Source of the DNA: Vibrio cincinnatiensis
GTDB taxonomy: Bacteria > Pseudomonadota > Gammaproteobacteria > Enterobacterales > Vibrionaceae
Length of the DNA stretch: 64,000 nt
Direction: 5' to 3'
Assembly: GCF_022113815.1 (NCBI RefSeq)
Contig: NZ_SGOM01000012.1
Location: 1 to 64,000, forward strand
The position numbers were made by a program, and so were the translations under genes. A model generated the notes under the pieces. That model was not told the DNA's origin and made no database searches. It worked only from the letters and a program-made list of their open reading frames with translations. This document shows, in pieces, positions 50,196 through 58,399 of this stretch (position 1 is its first letter; every line of letters starts with the position of its first letter).

Positions 50196-50948
50196 ATGAC
50201 TCATCAACTTAACGTTACTCATAGTCGTTCAGATGCTCTTAACCACCACACCATCACTTATGACCGAACCTTTAATGGAAAGCCACTCTACTACCACAAG
50301 GATGGTCTCGTTCTCGAATACCTAGAGGAGATAGACCGAGCGCTGACTGAAGCACTAAACCAATACCCAAGAATCTTTGCTGTTCACATCAACCTAAACC
50401 TACCGAGTGACTTCGGGGAAGATTACCTAGCGGTGTTTGCCCATTTCTTTCGTATTTTAGAATCGGAGACTAATGAGCTCTGTAGAGACAAATACACCGA
50501 CAGAACTTATCAATACCAGCAAACGGTCATTCGCTATATCTGGGCGAAGGCCAGTGAATCCACCAGCCAGCATCATCATCTTATCTTGCTCTTTGATAGG
50601 GATCTCTTTCAAAACTTCGGCACTGGACGAGAGGGTTGGGGGCGTTTTCTCTACAAAAAAGTGAGGAAGACATGGGATAGGGTGGTTGAAGCTTATTACA
50701 GCCAACCATGCTCTGGATTAGCTTACTCTCCTACGAATGAAGGTTTTGAGCTGTTGTCTGACGCTGAAGTGTTCCCGTTACAGTTAAACGAGTTCTTCTA
50801 TCGAATCAGTCGTCTCGCGAAGCCCATTGCCAACCGGAACGATCACTTCAACAAGAGCTTTGGTTGCAGTCACGACTCACCTAAAAAATACAGCGCGAGT
50901 AATGCCTATGTCATTCACACACAAAAAGGCATTACTCATGGCGAATAG
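50196..50948 (+). CDS. YagK/YfjJ (inovirus Gp2-like) family protein, copy 2
   Basis: 250 residues, homologous to copy 1 over its length (TFNGKPLYYHKDGLVLEYLEEIDRALTEALNQYPRIFAV). It has HHH at about 126-128 at the HxH place and FYRISRLAKP toward the end, but a longer C-terminal tail. Its last eleven bases overlap the start of copy 3, so the two may be translationally coupled. Confidence 0.78.
   Translation: MTHQLNVTHSRSDALNHHTITYDRTFNGKPLYYHKDGLVLEYLEEIDRALTEALNQYPRIFAVHINLNLPSDFGEDYLAVFAHFFRILESETNELCRDKYTDRTYQYQQTVIRYIWAKASESTSQHHHLILLFDRDLFQNFGTGREGWGRFLYKKVRKTWDRVVEAYYSQPCSGLAYSPTNEGFELLSDAEVFPLQLNEFFYRISRLAKPIANRNDHFNKSFGCSHDSPKKYSASNAYVIHTQKGITHGE
50897..50937 (+). promoter_or_regulatory. 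Start-proximal hairpin of YfjJ copy 3
   Basis: GAGTAATGCCT / AGGCATTACTC, 11-bp perfect stem with a 19-nt loop, ending exactly at the ATG and lying inside the coding sequence of copy 2. The AAGG in the 3' arm is the only ribosome-binding candidate. Ribosomes finishing copy 2 would open it. Confidence 0.7.
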
Positions 50949-51537
50949 AACCTACCTCCCAAGCATTACTCTTGATAGAACTTTTGAAGATTACCCGCTG
51001 TATTACAGCGACAAGGGGTTATACGAGTCAGCATTGACCTCGATGGTCGATGTCTTTGAGCAGGCACTCAGTCAGTTTGACATCGCTCTCGCCACACGTT
51101 TGGACTTGTTTTTGCCAGAAGACCATCAAGATTCCGACCTCAGTATCCTCAACGATTACTTTAATCTGCTTAAAGAAAAGCTTGATACGGATTCTCTGTT
51201 CTATGTATGGCGTAAGCGGGAAGACAAGGTGCCATCCCACAACTATCGCGTGATGCTGTTTAGTGACTATAGCCAGCACTTTGGTCCCGCTATTTGTTGG
51301 GATAAGCGCAATGAATTGGTCGAGCACCTTAAAACGGCTTGGCAAGAAGCGATAGAAAAGCACTACAGCGGCGAAGCGCGTTCATTGGTGTTTCTCAATG
51401 ACCGAGGCAATTATGGGGTAGGGACTCGTTGTCGTAGTAAAGACACCAACATAAAGAACACTGTCTTCCACCGTATGAGTAGCCTTGCTGAAGCGTGGGA
51501 AGAAAAGCGTTACTGCTTTGGCTTTAGCTTGGAGTAG
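50938..51537 (+). CDS. YagK/YfjJ (inovirus Gp2-like) family protein, copy 3, divergent
   Basis: 199 residues from the ATG at 50938, which aligns with the other copies (TLDRTFEDYPLYYSDKGLYESALTSM). The longer frame from 50827 would overlap copy 2 needlessly. The second histidine of HxH is replaced (SHNYRVMLF), while AIEKHYSGEAR and the C-terminal FHRMSSLAEAW remain. It may be a regulatory or degenerating paralogue. Confidence 0.7.
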   Translation: MANRTYLPSITLDRTFEDYPLYYSDKGLYESALTSMVDVFEQALSQFDIALATRLDLFLPEDHQDSDLSILNDYFNLLKEKLDTDSLFYVWRKREDKVPSHNYRVMLFSDYSQHFGPAICWDKRNELVEHLKTAWQEAIEKHYSGEARSLVFLNDRGNYGVGTRCRSKDTNIKNTVFHRMSSLAEAWEEKRYCFGFSLE

Positions 51538-51604
51538 ACCGACTGCATTTTTTTACAATGGCGGCTTATCACATGGGTATATACAAAGCAGGAGACGATT
51601 CCCA

Positions 51605-51808
51605 GTGAAAATGAAATTTCTACGACTTAAAGACGTGATGTCACTAACAGGGCTAGGCCGCTCCACTATCTACAAGTTTATGGACGACGAAGTTTTTCCA
51701 AAAACCATTCCACTCGGCGGACGAGCGGTAGCTTGGGTCGAAAGTGAAATCGAAGAATGGATGGAGCAGCGTCTAGCACTGCGAGACAACCAAGAATCCT
51801 TTCAGTAA
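51605..51808 (+). CDS. AlpA-type transcriptional regulator
   Basis: 67 residues, small winged-helix MerR-like domain: MKFLRLKDVMSLTGLGRSTIYKFMDDEVFPKTIPLGGRAVAWVESEIEEW, the AlpA signature. In CP4-57 and related islands AlpA activates excision. The GTG at 51605 is ten bases after GGAG; the ATG at 51611 is an alternative. Confidence 0.82.
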   Translation: MKMKFLRLKDVMSLTGLGRSTIYKFMDDEVFPKTIPLGGRAVAWVESEIEEWMEQRLALRDNQESFQ

Positions 51809-51890
51809 CACAAACATCAAATCACATCATCAACGGGGCGCTGGCTAAGCAAAGTCATGCGCCCTTTTTACAATTAGAGAGAGATAAAAA

Positions 51891-52331
51891 ATGAGCTATT
51901 CAATTTACGTAGACGGCGCTGCACCAAACAACCAACACGGATGTACACGAGGTGGTATCGGGCTGGTGGTTATGGATGAAGACAATGAGATTGTTCATGA
52001 AGAGAGTTTTACCATCAATCGAAAAACCGACAATGCTGAGCTGGAACTACTGGCCTTAATTGAAGCATTGGAATACGCAGAAGATGGGGACGTTATCTAT
52101 TCGGACAGCGATTATTGTGTGAAAGGTTTCAACATCTGGATGGATGATTGGAAAGACCGAGGCTGGCGTCGAGCGGATAAGAAACCGGTTAAAAACCGCC
52201 AGCTTTGGCAACAAGTGGACGAATTGAGTTCTAGGAAGTATGTCGAGGTATTTAAGGTCAAAGCACATTCGGGCATTGAAGGGAATGAAAGAGCTGACCT
52301 GTTGGCGGTTGAAGCGGCGGAAGCCGACTAA
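51891..52331 (+). CDS. Ribonuclease HI family protein
   Basis: 146 residues. RNase H fold with acidic catalytic residues: YVDGAAPNN (Asp 8), NAELELLALIEAL (Glu), YSDSDYCVKG (Asp) and the C-terminal KAHSGIEGNERADLLA (His, Asp). It would remove RNA from RNA-DNA hybrids. An RNase H gene next to an AlpA-type gene is also my recollection of VSP-II. Followed by a terminator. Confidence 0.9.
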   Translation: MSYSIYVDGAAPNNQHGCTRGGIGLVVMDEDNEIVHEESFTINRKTDNAELELLALIEALEYAEDGDVIYSDSDYCVKGFNIWMDDWKDRGWRRADKKPVKNRQLWQQVDELSSRKYVEVFKVKAHSGIEGNERADLLAVEAAEAD

Positions 52332-52341
52332 TACAAGAATT

Positions 52342-52387
52342 CATAGTTTGGGAGGGTAACACCTCTCAAGCTATGCCCTATTTTTTG
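52342..52387 (+). terminator. Terminator after the RNase HI gene
   Basis: CATAGTTTGGGAGG pairs imperfectly with CCTCTCAAGCTATG, with a T tract eight bases on. Confidence 0.65.
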
Positions 52388-52540
52388 TTTGGGCTAAGTT
52401 GGTTAATGATGAAGTCATTATCAATAGGTTTGGTTCCAGTGGGTGAAAATCACAATGTCTGCAATTGGTAGACCGAACTTATGGTTATCAATCCTGCAAC
52501 TCCCGCAGCTTAGGTAGAATACACCCATTGAAAGTAGCGG

Positions 52541-55045
52541 ATGGATTTAACTGTGGGTTATCGAGTGGTACGGTTAACCGAACTGATGGCATATGAGTTT
52601 GGTCAGGTTGAAGGTGACATTGGTCGGCTGGACGAAAGAGCGTTAGGCTCAGCACTCCCTCAGGGGATGAGCTATTCGAGTTTTATGGAGAAGTTGAAAA
52701 GTGGTGAGTTAGCACTATTGACGGACTCCCCTTCTAAGCCTGTGATGCTCCGAGATGGCATGAGCAAATCATGGAGCTTGTCGGCGCAAGGGCAAGAGGC
52801 GTTATCGCCAGAAGCGAAGAATGCCTACTTGTCCAGAACGAGAATGTCAGGCGGTGCGGCTGGCAGTGCTGCGCCCACTCAAAGCGCCGCGGGCTATGCG
52901 CCAAACATTGAAGAAACCTATGTTCCTGAGCCCGTGAAACCTGATACCTCAGATGCACCACCAAAACTGCAATACGAATATTGCTTTGAAGTGGCTTGCT
53001 CGGATGAGGCGTTGAGAAAAAGCGTGGGGTATGCGTTTGAACTGGCGAAAACCAAACAAGAAGCCCTGATTGGCCGCTGGCAGACGGAGGCAACCGAACA
53101 CGGTACAAAATATACCGCTCATGCCGCCTTTGATGAACCGAAAAAATTAGTCGCTAAAGTGGCTTCCAATGCTTTGGGAATGAGTGTTCCCGACAATGTG
53201 CAGGTAAAGCCTATAGGCTCCGGTGTAGTACGAGAGGCCTTTATTCCTGTTGTTCCTTCAGTGCAGCTTGGTGAGCGTTTGGGGCTACCAACAGAAGGCT
53301 ACTACTACCATTTCTACAATGGCCGTTTAGTTCAAGAATACAAGCTGCTAGGAAATGGCAAGTGGGCCTTCTACGCGACACGTTCCACTCACGAGCAGCT
53401 TAATGATGAGCAAGGCTACAACGTCTATCAAAGTGCCATTCTGGTTTACTGGAAGCTCGAAGGTAAAGACGTTGAAAACCAACATCTGATTTATCTTGAA
53501 CAGCCAATTACCCGAGAGGAGCTCGACGGCCTCAATGATGACTGGTTGGCGCAACATGGTATTAAGCTCGATATCAACGAATTGCTTGCTGCACCCAAAC
53601 AATCTGTCGCCGAAAGACAAAACACTCAACCAGCGGAAACGGAGAAAGCAGAGAGCAAACCAGAAACGCATACTGTTGGGGCGGATTCTAAAACCAACCA
53701 ACGAGAATCATGGGGAGCCATTGCAGAGCAATATGGCTTGTCGGCGAAACAATTACTGGATTTGAACACACAGTACAATGCCGATCTGATGTCATTGAAA
53801 GTCGGGGATACGCTGACCGTTAAGGCCGTCGAACAAAACCAGAGCACTCCAGAAAAAGCGACCGATTTACCTCCGCTTTCCCCTTGCACCTATAGCTGCT
53901 TGGCGAACACGCATTATGATTACTCTGATTCGCTTATCTCAGGAACCCAGTTTAAGGCGATAAACAGCGATAGTCTGTTCGAGAAAGAATTGCCCGTCAC
54001 GAACTTAACCACCATCACCACGGCTTCTAAAGCCACCGACTATGGAAAAACGGCACTCCTTGCGATCCCCGCAAATGGCGCGGCAACGAACCTTGGTATT
54101 CTCAGTAGCAATACGACCAATACGATTGGTACGTGGTCGATTTCAGGAGAAGCGTTAGCAGGCTTTGCTCGAATGGGGGGCTTTCTAGTGGCCGCTTTAT
54201 GGCCGTCTCAGCTTGCGGATGGTACTTTAGAAGGAAATCCAGATTTTGCGACCGGTGACACCACGACGATGCGTGTACGTTTCAATATGTATACGGATGA
54301 GAATGGTAAACAGCAAGTGGTCGGCATCAAAACGGGAGAGGGTAGTGCCTATGGTGAGCGAGTTGCGAAGCGTGAAGCGGTACAGAAAGGACAGCACTTT
54401 GTTGCTGAGCTAGAGAATGGGATAACCATTACATGGACACCGGATGGTTCAACGGATGTACTAACACCTGATACTGTATTGCCCGAAAACGATCAACTCG
54501 ATGTTCACAATATCTGGGTTCGTCCTATTGAAGAGCATGAACAAGAGATTGGCACGGCTCTCTACCCTGAGGACGATCTTGCCGAGTATATTGTGACTTT
54601 CCCTGCGGATGCAGGACTCCCTCCTCTATACCTAGTATTCCGAAAAACTGCACGTGATGAATCTGGTGTGGTAACTGGAACTGGCGAAGATATTATGGGG
54701 ATTTGGTTAGAGAAAGCCAGTGAAGGATTAGGCTCTCCAGTTCCATCACAAATTGCTGATAAGTTGAGAGGTAAAGAGTTCAGTAGCTTTGATGCGTTTA
54801 GGGAAGCGTTCTGGACGGCTGTTGCTGAGGAGTCTACACTGCTAAACCAGTTTAGTCGCTCTAATCAAAGACTAATTAAGAGAGGATTAGCACCATTTTC
54901 AGTTCCCGAGGGGCAAGTTGGTGGGCGGCAAAGGTATGAGATTCACCATCAACAAGAGATACAGTATGGTGGTAAAGTATACGATGTTGATAATTTACGC
55001 GTAATGACTCCTAGAAGGCATATAGATATACACAAAGGTTTATAA
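52541..55045 (+). CDS. LysM / S-type pyocin / colicin-E9-type DNase toxin
   Basis: 834 residues. Residues 1-130: unassigned N-terminus with a Gly/Ala/Ser linker. Residues 145-345: a region with GYYYHFYNGRLVQEYKL, reminiscent of the MIX marker of type VI secretion effectors. Residues 375-430: LysM-like (WGAIAEQYGLSAKQLLDLNTQ). Residues 500-705: S-type pyocin domain. Residues 726-834: HNH DNase matching colicin E9, with His 802/803, Asn 818, His 827 and His 831 at the same spacing as E9 His 102/103, Asn 118, His 127, His 131. It should degrade DNA in competitors. No receptor-binding colicin part and no VgrG or PAAR is encoded, so delivery, probably by a type VI system, is inferred. Confidence 0.87.
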   Translation: MDLTVGYRVVRLTELMAYEFGQVEGDIGRLDERALGSALPQGMSYSSFMEKLKSGELALLTDSPSKPVMLRDGMSKSWSLSAQGQEALSPEAKNAYLSRTRMSGGAAGSAAPTQSAAGYAPNIEETYVPEPVKPDTSDAPPKLQYEYCFEVACSDEALRKSVGYAFELAKTKQEALIGRWQTEATEHGTKYTAHAAFDEPKKLVAKVASNALGMSVPDNVQVKPIGSGVVREAFIPVVPSVQLGERLGLPTEGYYYHFYNGRLVQEYKLLGNGKWAFYATRSTHEQLNDEQGYNVYQSAILVYWKLEGKDVENQHLIYLEQPITREELDGLNDDWLAQHGIKLDINELLAAPKQSVAERQNTQPAETEKAESKPETHTVGADSKTNQRESWGAIAEQYGLSAKQLLDLNTQYNADLMSLKVGDTLTVKAVEQNQSTPEKATDLPPLSPCTYSCLANTHYDYSDSLISGTQFKAINSDSLFEKELPVTNLTTITTASKATDYGKTALLAIPANGAATNLGILSSNTTNTIGTWSISGEALAGFARMGGFLVAALWPSQLADGTLEGNPDFATGDTTTMRVRFNMYTDENGKQQVVGIKTGEGSAYGERVAKREAVQKGQHFVAELENGITITWTPDGSTDVLTPDTVLPENDQLDVHNIWVRPIEEHEQEIGTALYPEDDLAEYIVTFPADAGLPPLYLVFRKTARDESGVVTGTGEDIMGIWLEKASEGLGSPVPSQIADKLRGKEFSSFDAFREAFWTAVAEESTLLNQFSRSNQRLIKRGLAPFSVPEGQVGGRQRYEIHHQQEIQYGGKVYDVDNLRVMTPRRHIDIHKGL

Positions 55046-55046
55046 C

Positions 55047-55328
55047 ATGGAACTGAAAGCTAAATTGAAAGATTACACAGAAGCAGAATTTCGTCGCTTG
55101 CTAGAAGATTTTTTTGAGGATACCGAAACAAACGACTTACCAAATGATGAATATGATGAGTATATATCTCAGTTAGCTGAGCATTTTACAAATATTGTTG
55201 AGCATCCTGAAGGCAACGGGTTGATATTCCACCCTGCTAATGGGAGAGAAGATTCACCAGAAGGCGTGATAAAAGAATTGAAGCTTTGGTACAAAGAGCA
55301 AGGAAGACAGTGCTTTAAAGACTCATGA
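55047..55328 (+). CDS. Im9-like immunity protein
   Basis: 93 residues, starting one base after the toxin stop codon. MELKAKLKDYTEAEFRRLLEDF and EHPEGNGLIFHPANGREDSPEGVIKELKLW follow colicin immunity protein Im9 almost position by position, including the DSP helix III that contacts the DNase. Binds and blocks the toxin upstream. Confidence 0.92.
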   Translation: MELKAKLKDYTEAEFRRLLEDFFEDTETNDLPNDEYDEYISQLAEHFTNIVEHPEGNGLIFHPANGREDSPEGVIKELKLWYKEQGRQCFKDS

Positions 55329-55356
55329 CTGATTCTTAAGAAATTAAATCTTACTT

Positions 55357-55578
55357 ATGTATGAATTGAACTTTTATGGCAAAGAAACCGAAGAGCTTGT
55401 AATTGGTATTGAGCTGACAGGTTTATCCGGTGATGATGTATTGAGGATTTTTGGGTTTGCTTTAGAGGGGAATTGTGCAGATGTATCTCCTGCTCAATTA
55501 TCTGAAATAGAAGCTTGTGTAGGCTATACCTTTCAAAAGGTTGAAAGTGACATCTCAATATGTGAAGTCATTGATTAG
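55357..55578 (+). CDS. Small acidic protein, possible extra immunity gene
   Basis: 73 residues, acidic, no recognised domain that I can name with certainty. It follows the Im9-like gene by 28 bp in the same direction, the place where orphan immunity genes are often kept. Weak ribosome binding site. Confidence 0.55.
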   Translation: MYELNFYGKETEELVIGIELTGLSGDDVLRIFGFALEGNCADVSPAQLSEIEACVGYTFQKVESDISICEVID

Positions 55579-55740
55579 ATTTGTGTTTTACGCATGAATT
55601 GGATATTTTGGATTGCTTGTTTTTAAGAGTTATGCCGCTTTTTAACAGATAACATATACCTTCAAACTGGTGTATTGAGACAAAAAAAGAATGGGGAGCG
55701 GATTGCTCCCCATTGTCGTTTTTTATCGTTGCTGGTGGTA

Positions 55741-55968
55741 TTACTTTTCTTTGACTGCTTCACAGCCTTCAGGAACGGTGATGGTCGATACATCCTTGCC
55801 TTCCTGCTGTGCCGCTTTCACATCCATTTTGTATTGAGTGCACTTGCCCACACTGACGTTGACGGCTCCCGAATCTGCTAATGGGTTGCCGCCCAGTGTT
55901 CCACCAGCAAAGGCGAAAGAGGTAGAGAAAACTAATGCTGCCGCGATGAGTAGAGTTGACTTGTTCAT
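55741..55968 (-). CDS. Small exported protein, function unknown
   Basis: 75 residues with a signal peptide (MNKSTLLIAAALVFSTSFAFA). The mature part has two cysteines (GKCTQYKM and PEGCEAV) likely to form a disulfide. It is in the same direction as the following lipoprotein and WYL genes. Confidence 0.65.
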   Translation of the reverse strand: MNKSTLLIAAALVFSTSFAFAGGTLGGNPLADSGAVNVSVGKCTQYKMDVKAAQQEGKDVSTITVPEGCEAVKEK

Positions 55969-56015
55969 AGTTGATCCTTACGAGTTGGTTGAGTGTGTTA
56001 TTTGGGAATTGGAAG

Positions 56016-56384
56016 TTAGAAGGTGTAGACAAAGGTGCCAGCGCTGGAGGTGACTTCGATTTCTTTTACGCTGTCTACGGTGCAGTTGTTGCTGTATCCG
56101 GTGTAGGTTTGGCCGAACTGCAATGAAACATTTCTTGATAGCTCAGAGGCTGTGCCCGCAGGTAATCGGCAGTTGCCTCGGTTAATCACCACATTGCTGA
56201 TTACGGTGTTATCGGTGATAGCTTGCAGGTCAAAAACCAATGTTCCCCAATGCGAGTTAGTCGATATCGACACTTCAATATCTGCTGTTGCTGCTTGAGT
56301 CTCTTCTTGGTCGCCACAAGCGGTGAGCCCGATAAACAGGATGGTCATAGCGGCGTATCGGAGTAGGGTGTTGATTAATGTCAT
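56016..56384 (-). CDS. Small lipoprotein, function unknown
   Basis: 122 residues with lipoprotein signal and lipobox (ILFIGLTACGDQEE). The mature part is beta-rich with two cysteines (NCRLP, NNCTV). Located between the WYL gene and the small exported protein gene; the three may form one transcription unit. Confidence 0.65.
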   Translation of the reverse strand: MTLINTLLRYAAMTILFIGLTACGDQEETQAATADIEVSISTNSHWGTLVFDLQAITDNTVISNVVINRGNCRLPAGTASELSRNVSLQFGQTYTGYSNNCTVDSVKEIEVTSSAGTFVYTF

Positions 56385-56414
56385 AACGGTGCTCTCCTTA
56401 TCGGTGAGTGAAAT

Positions 56415-57149
56415 TCAGGATGCACTGACTTCATCGTGTTCACGCATGAACTGCTCAAGATTGAAATCAGTCGGATAGGTAAAAGAAAACGTCGATACAC
56501 TGGCCTCATCAATCAGAGGCAAAGCTAGGGTGCGTATCTTGTTTTGACCGGTTAAACGAAAGAGCAGCAAGAGCGCGTCACACTGAACCGAGAGTCCCAG
56601 AGGCTCAATGAGCGCCTTCTCCTGCTGCAATACTTGGCTCGATATCTTGAGCATACGGTTGTGCAGTAATGCTGTATGTACTGCATTCAACACTTGCCGT
56701 TGCCCGTCACTCCACTTGCGAATAGTGGGCAAAGCCACATGTACTTTTGCTAACCACGCTTGCTCTTTTGAATGTGCTGAACCCTTATGGGGCAAGGGTT
56801 TGTCTCTCTCCGAGGAGCACCCTTGCCCATAATTCAGTGCATCAGGAACCAGCGGTAGTAAGTACTTGTTGGTCAGTTGCCAATAGAGCATTTCCTGCTT
56901 GTTGAGCTTCAGTAATTGCTCTGAGGTTTTGCGATAAACATGGGGCATGCTCATCGAATCACACTCCACGTTAAACACCTCCACAATGATGTCATCGAGG
57001 TAGCGTTTAATGCTGCGCGTGGTGCGGTGGATATCGAGTAGGGCTAACTGCTGCTGCAACTCCCTAACGGTGATCCATCGATGTTGAGGAATAAGCATCA
57101 GCGTGTGCAGCAAAGCGGATAACCCTTCAATGCTGGTTTTATTGCTCAT
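56415..57149 (-). CDS. WYL-domain transcriptional regulator
   Basis: 244 residues. An N-terminal winged helix (GLSALLHTLMLIPQHRWITVRELQQQLALLDIHRTTRSIKRYLDDI) is followed by a C-terminal WYL-like fold (IEPLGLSVQCDALLLLFRLTG, then RTLALPLIDEASVSTFSFTYPTDFNLEQFM). WYL proteins often regulate defence or mobile-element genes by sensing nucleic-acid or nucleotide ligands. Twin palindromes lie 40-85 bp upstream of its start. Confidence 0.75.
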   Translation of the reverse strand: MSNKTSIEGLSALLHTLMLIPQHRWITVRELQQQLALLDIHRTTRSIKRYLDDIIVEVFNVECDSMSMPHVYRKTSEQLLKLNKQEMLYWQLTNKYLLPLVPDALNYGQGCSSERDKPLPHKGSAHSKEQAWLAKVHVALPTIRKWSDGQRQVLNAVHTALLHNRMLKISSQVLQQEKALIEPLGLSVQCDALLLLFRLTGQNKIRTLALPLIDEASVSTFSFTYPTDFNLEQFMREHDEVSAS

Positions 57150-57189
57150 GACTACGCTCTCAATACATCAAAGCTCCACACCGGAGTCG

Positions 57190-57235
57190 GACATTTAATG
57201 TCGGGAGAATAGAGGCGGGTCAGACACATAATGTC
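57190..57235. promoter_or_regulatory. Twin palindromes upstream of the WYL regulator
   Basis: GACATTTAATGTC (57190-57202) and GACACATAATGTC (57223-57235) share the half-sites GACAY and ATGTC. Their centres are 33 bp apart, about three helical turns. A likely autoregulatory operator. Confidence 0.6.
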
Positions 57236-57287
57236 CAACGGTGAAAACAGCATCAATCGGCATCACCAAAGCGTGAGCCGATTAACA

Positions 57288-57464
57288 TTAACGAGGCTTA
57301 TGCTTATCACTGAGCTCGGCAATCGCTACCAATAACCCAATCAACAGCACCACCAGAAACCCTAAAGTAGATAGGGCTCCGATGGCACCGAAGAACGGAG
57401 ACAGTGAAAACAACGTGATGAGGGCAGTGACAAGTTTGATGATTTGTAGAAGAAGGGAAGTCAT
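57288..57464 (-). CDS. 58-residue membrane protein
   Basis: Small gene found by reading the minus strand. It encodes 58 residues with two hydrophobic helices (LLLQIIKLVTALITLFSLSPFF and LGFLVVLLIGLLVAIAEL) and a charged C-terminus SDKHKPR. It starts three bases after the stop of the DUF2787 gene upstream, so it is probably part of that operon. Function unknown. Confidence 0.65.
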   Translation of the reverse strand: MTSLLLQIIKLVTALITLFSLSPFFGAIGALSTLGFLVVLLIGLLVAIAELSDKHKPR

Positions 57465-57467
57465 GAG

Positions 57468-57911
57468 TTATTGCGGAGTGACGACTATCTCATCGTAAGC
57501 GTCCATATCGACATAGGCCAGAAAGTTATTCTCCCATAGCCGATACAGCTCTTTGGCATCACGGCTACCTTGCATCGGTAGCCAGCCACGATAGGCCACA
57601 AAGAACTGCCCTACCCGAAAATCAAAATCTAAGTTGCGCTCTAGCTCTGGGTAGTAGTTACCCATATAAGCAAAGTCGGTGATGTACTCAATGCTCCATT
57701 CCCCTGTGGAGGTTTGGCAAATCGCCACCTCAACCGGATGGAAGCCGCCTTCATCCGCGCTGTAACTTTTATCGCGAAAGTTAAACACCAGATAACGGCT
57801 GGTGGTCAGTGCTTCATTACTTAGTAAATGAGCGGTGAGTTGCTCACTTAGCAGCTTTTGCAGTTTTTTCGATACAGGTAGTAATGATGCTGTGAAGGTT
57901 AATTTGGTCAT
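57468..57911 (-). CDS. DUF2787 family protein, copy 1
   Basis: 147 residues with the DUF2787 core (YLVFNFRDKSYSADEGGFHPVEVAICQ, then WSIEYITDFAYMGNYYPELERNLDFDF). Paralogous to the next upstream gene. The family is common in Vibrio islands beside radC. Function unknown. Confidence 0.78.
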   Translation of the reverse strand: MTKLTFTASLLPVSKKLQKLLSEQLTAHLLSNEALTTSRYLVFNFRDKSYSADEGGFHPVEVAICQTSTGEWSIEYITDFAYMGNYYPELERNLDFDFRVGQFFVAYRGWLPMQGSRDAKELYRLWENNFLAYVDMDAYDEIVVTPQ

Positions 57912-57961
57912 AGTGAGTCCTCCTTGTTTCAGGATTCAAATAAGAAATGAGAGATTAGGAT

Positions 57962-58399
57962 TTAGTGAAACGTACCGACCATTGTCAGTTGCACGTCATC
58001 AAAGACGTTTCTGGAAAGGTGGCGAGCAAAGGCTTTCATCCAGACCGAGAGCAGCTCTTGTATCTCTGGGTGGGATAAATCAGTGCTCCCTACATCGGGT
58101 TGATAGCACCAGCGGTTAGCAAGGTGAAAGTACAACTCAGGCTCAACAGTTGTGCTGCTGTCATCGGGATAAGAGAAGCTGGCAAAGAACACCACCAGCC
58201 AAGGGCTTGAGGCTGACTCACGTTTAAGCTGTACCTCTATCGGATGCAAACCTTGTCGATGTCGGTAGTAACTCATTTGGCGGCAGTTCAACACGAGTCG
58301 TTCAGCGTTCTCTGGGAGAGTGTATCGATTCAAAAGTGATTCCAGTGACGTATGTAAAGCGTCATCAATAGAAAGCTCACCGTAGTGTTGCTCAATCAT
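57962..58399 (-). CDS. DUF2787 family protein, copy 2
   Basis: 145 residues, same family ([26 protein letters not shown], then [22 protein letters not shown]). The ATG at 58399 overlaps the radC stop codon (ATGA) and follows AGGGG, so translation is coupled to radC. A longer frame would need a TTG inside radC. Confidence 0.76.
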   Translation of the reverse strand: MIEQHYGELSIDDALHTSLESLLNRYTLPENAERLVLNCRQMSYYRHRQGLHPIEVQLKRESASSPWLVVFFASFSYPDDSSTTVEPELYFHLANRWCYQPDVGSTDLSHPEIQELLSVWMKAFARHLSRNVFDDVQLTMVGTFH

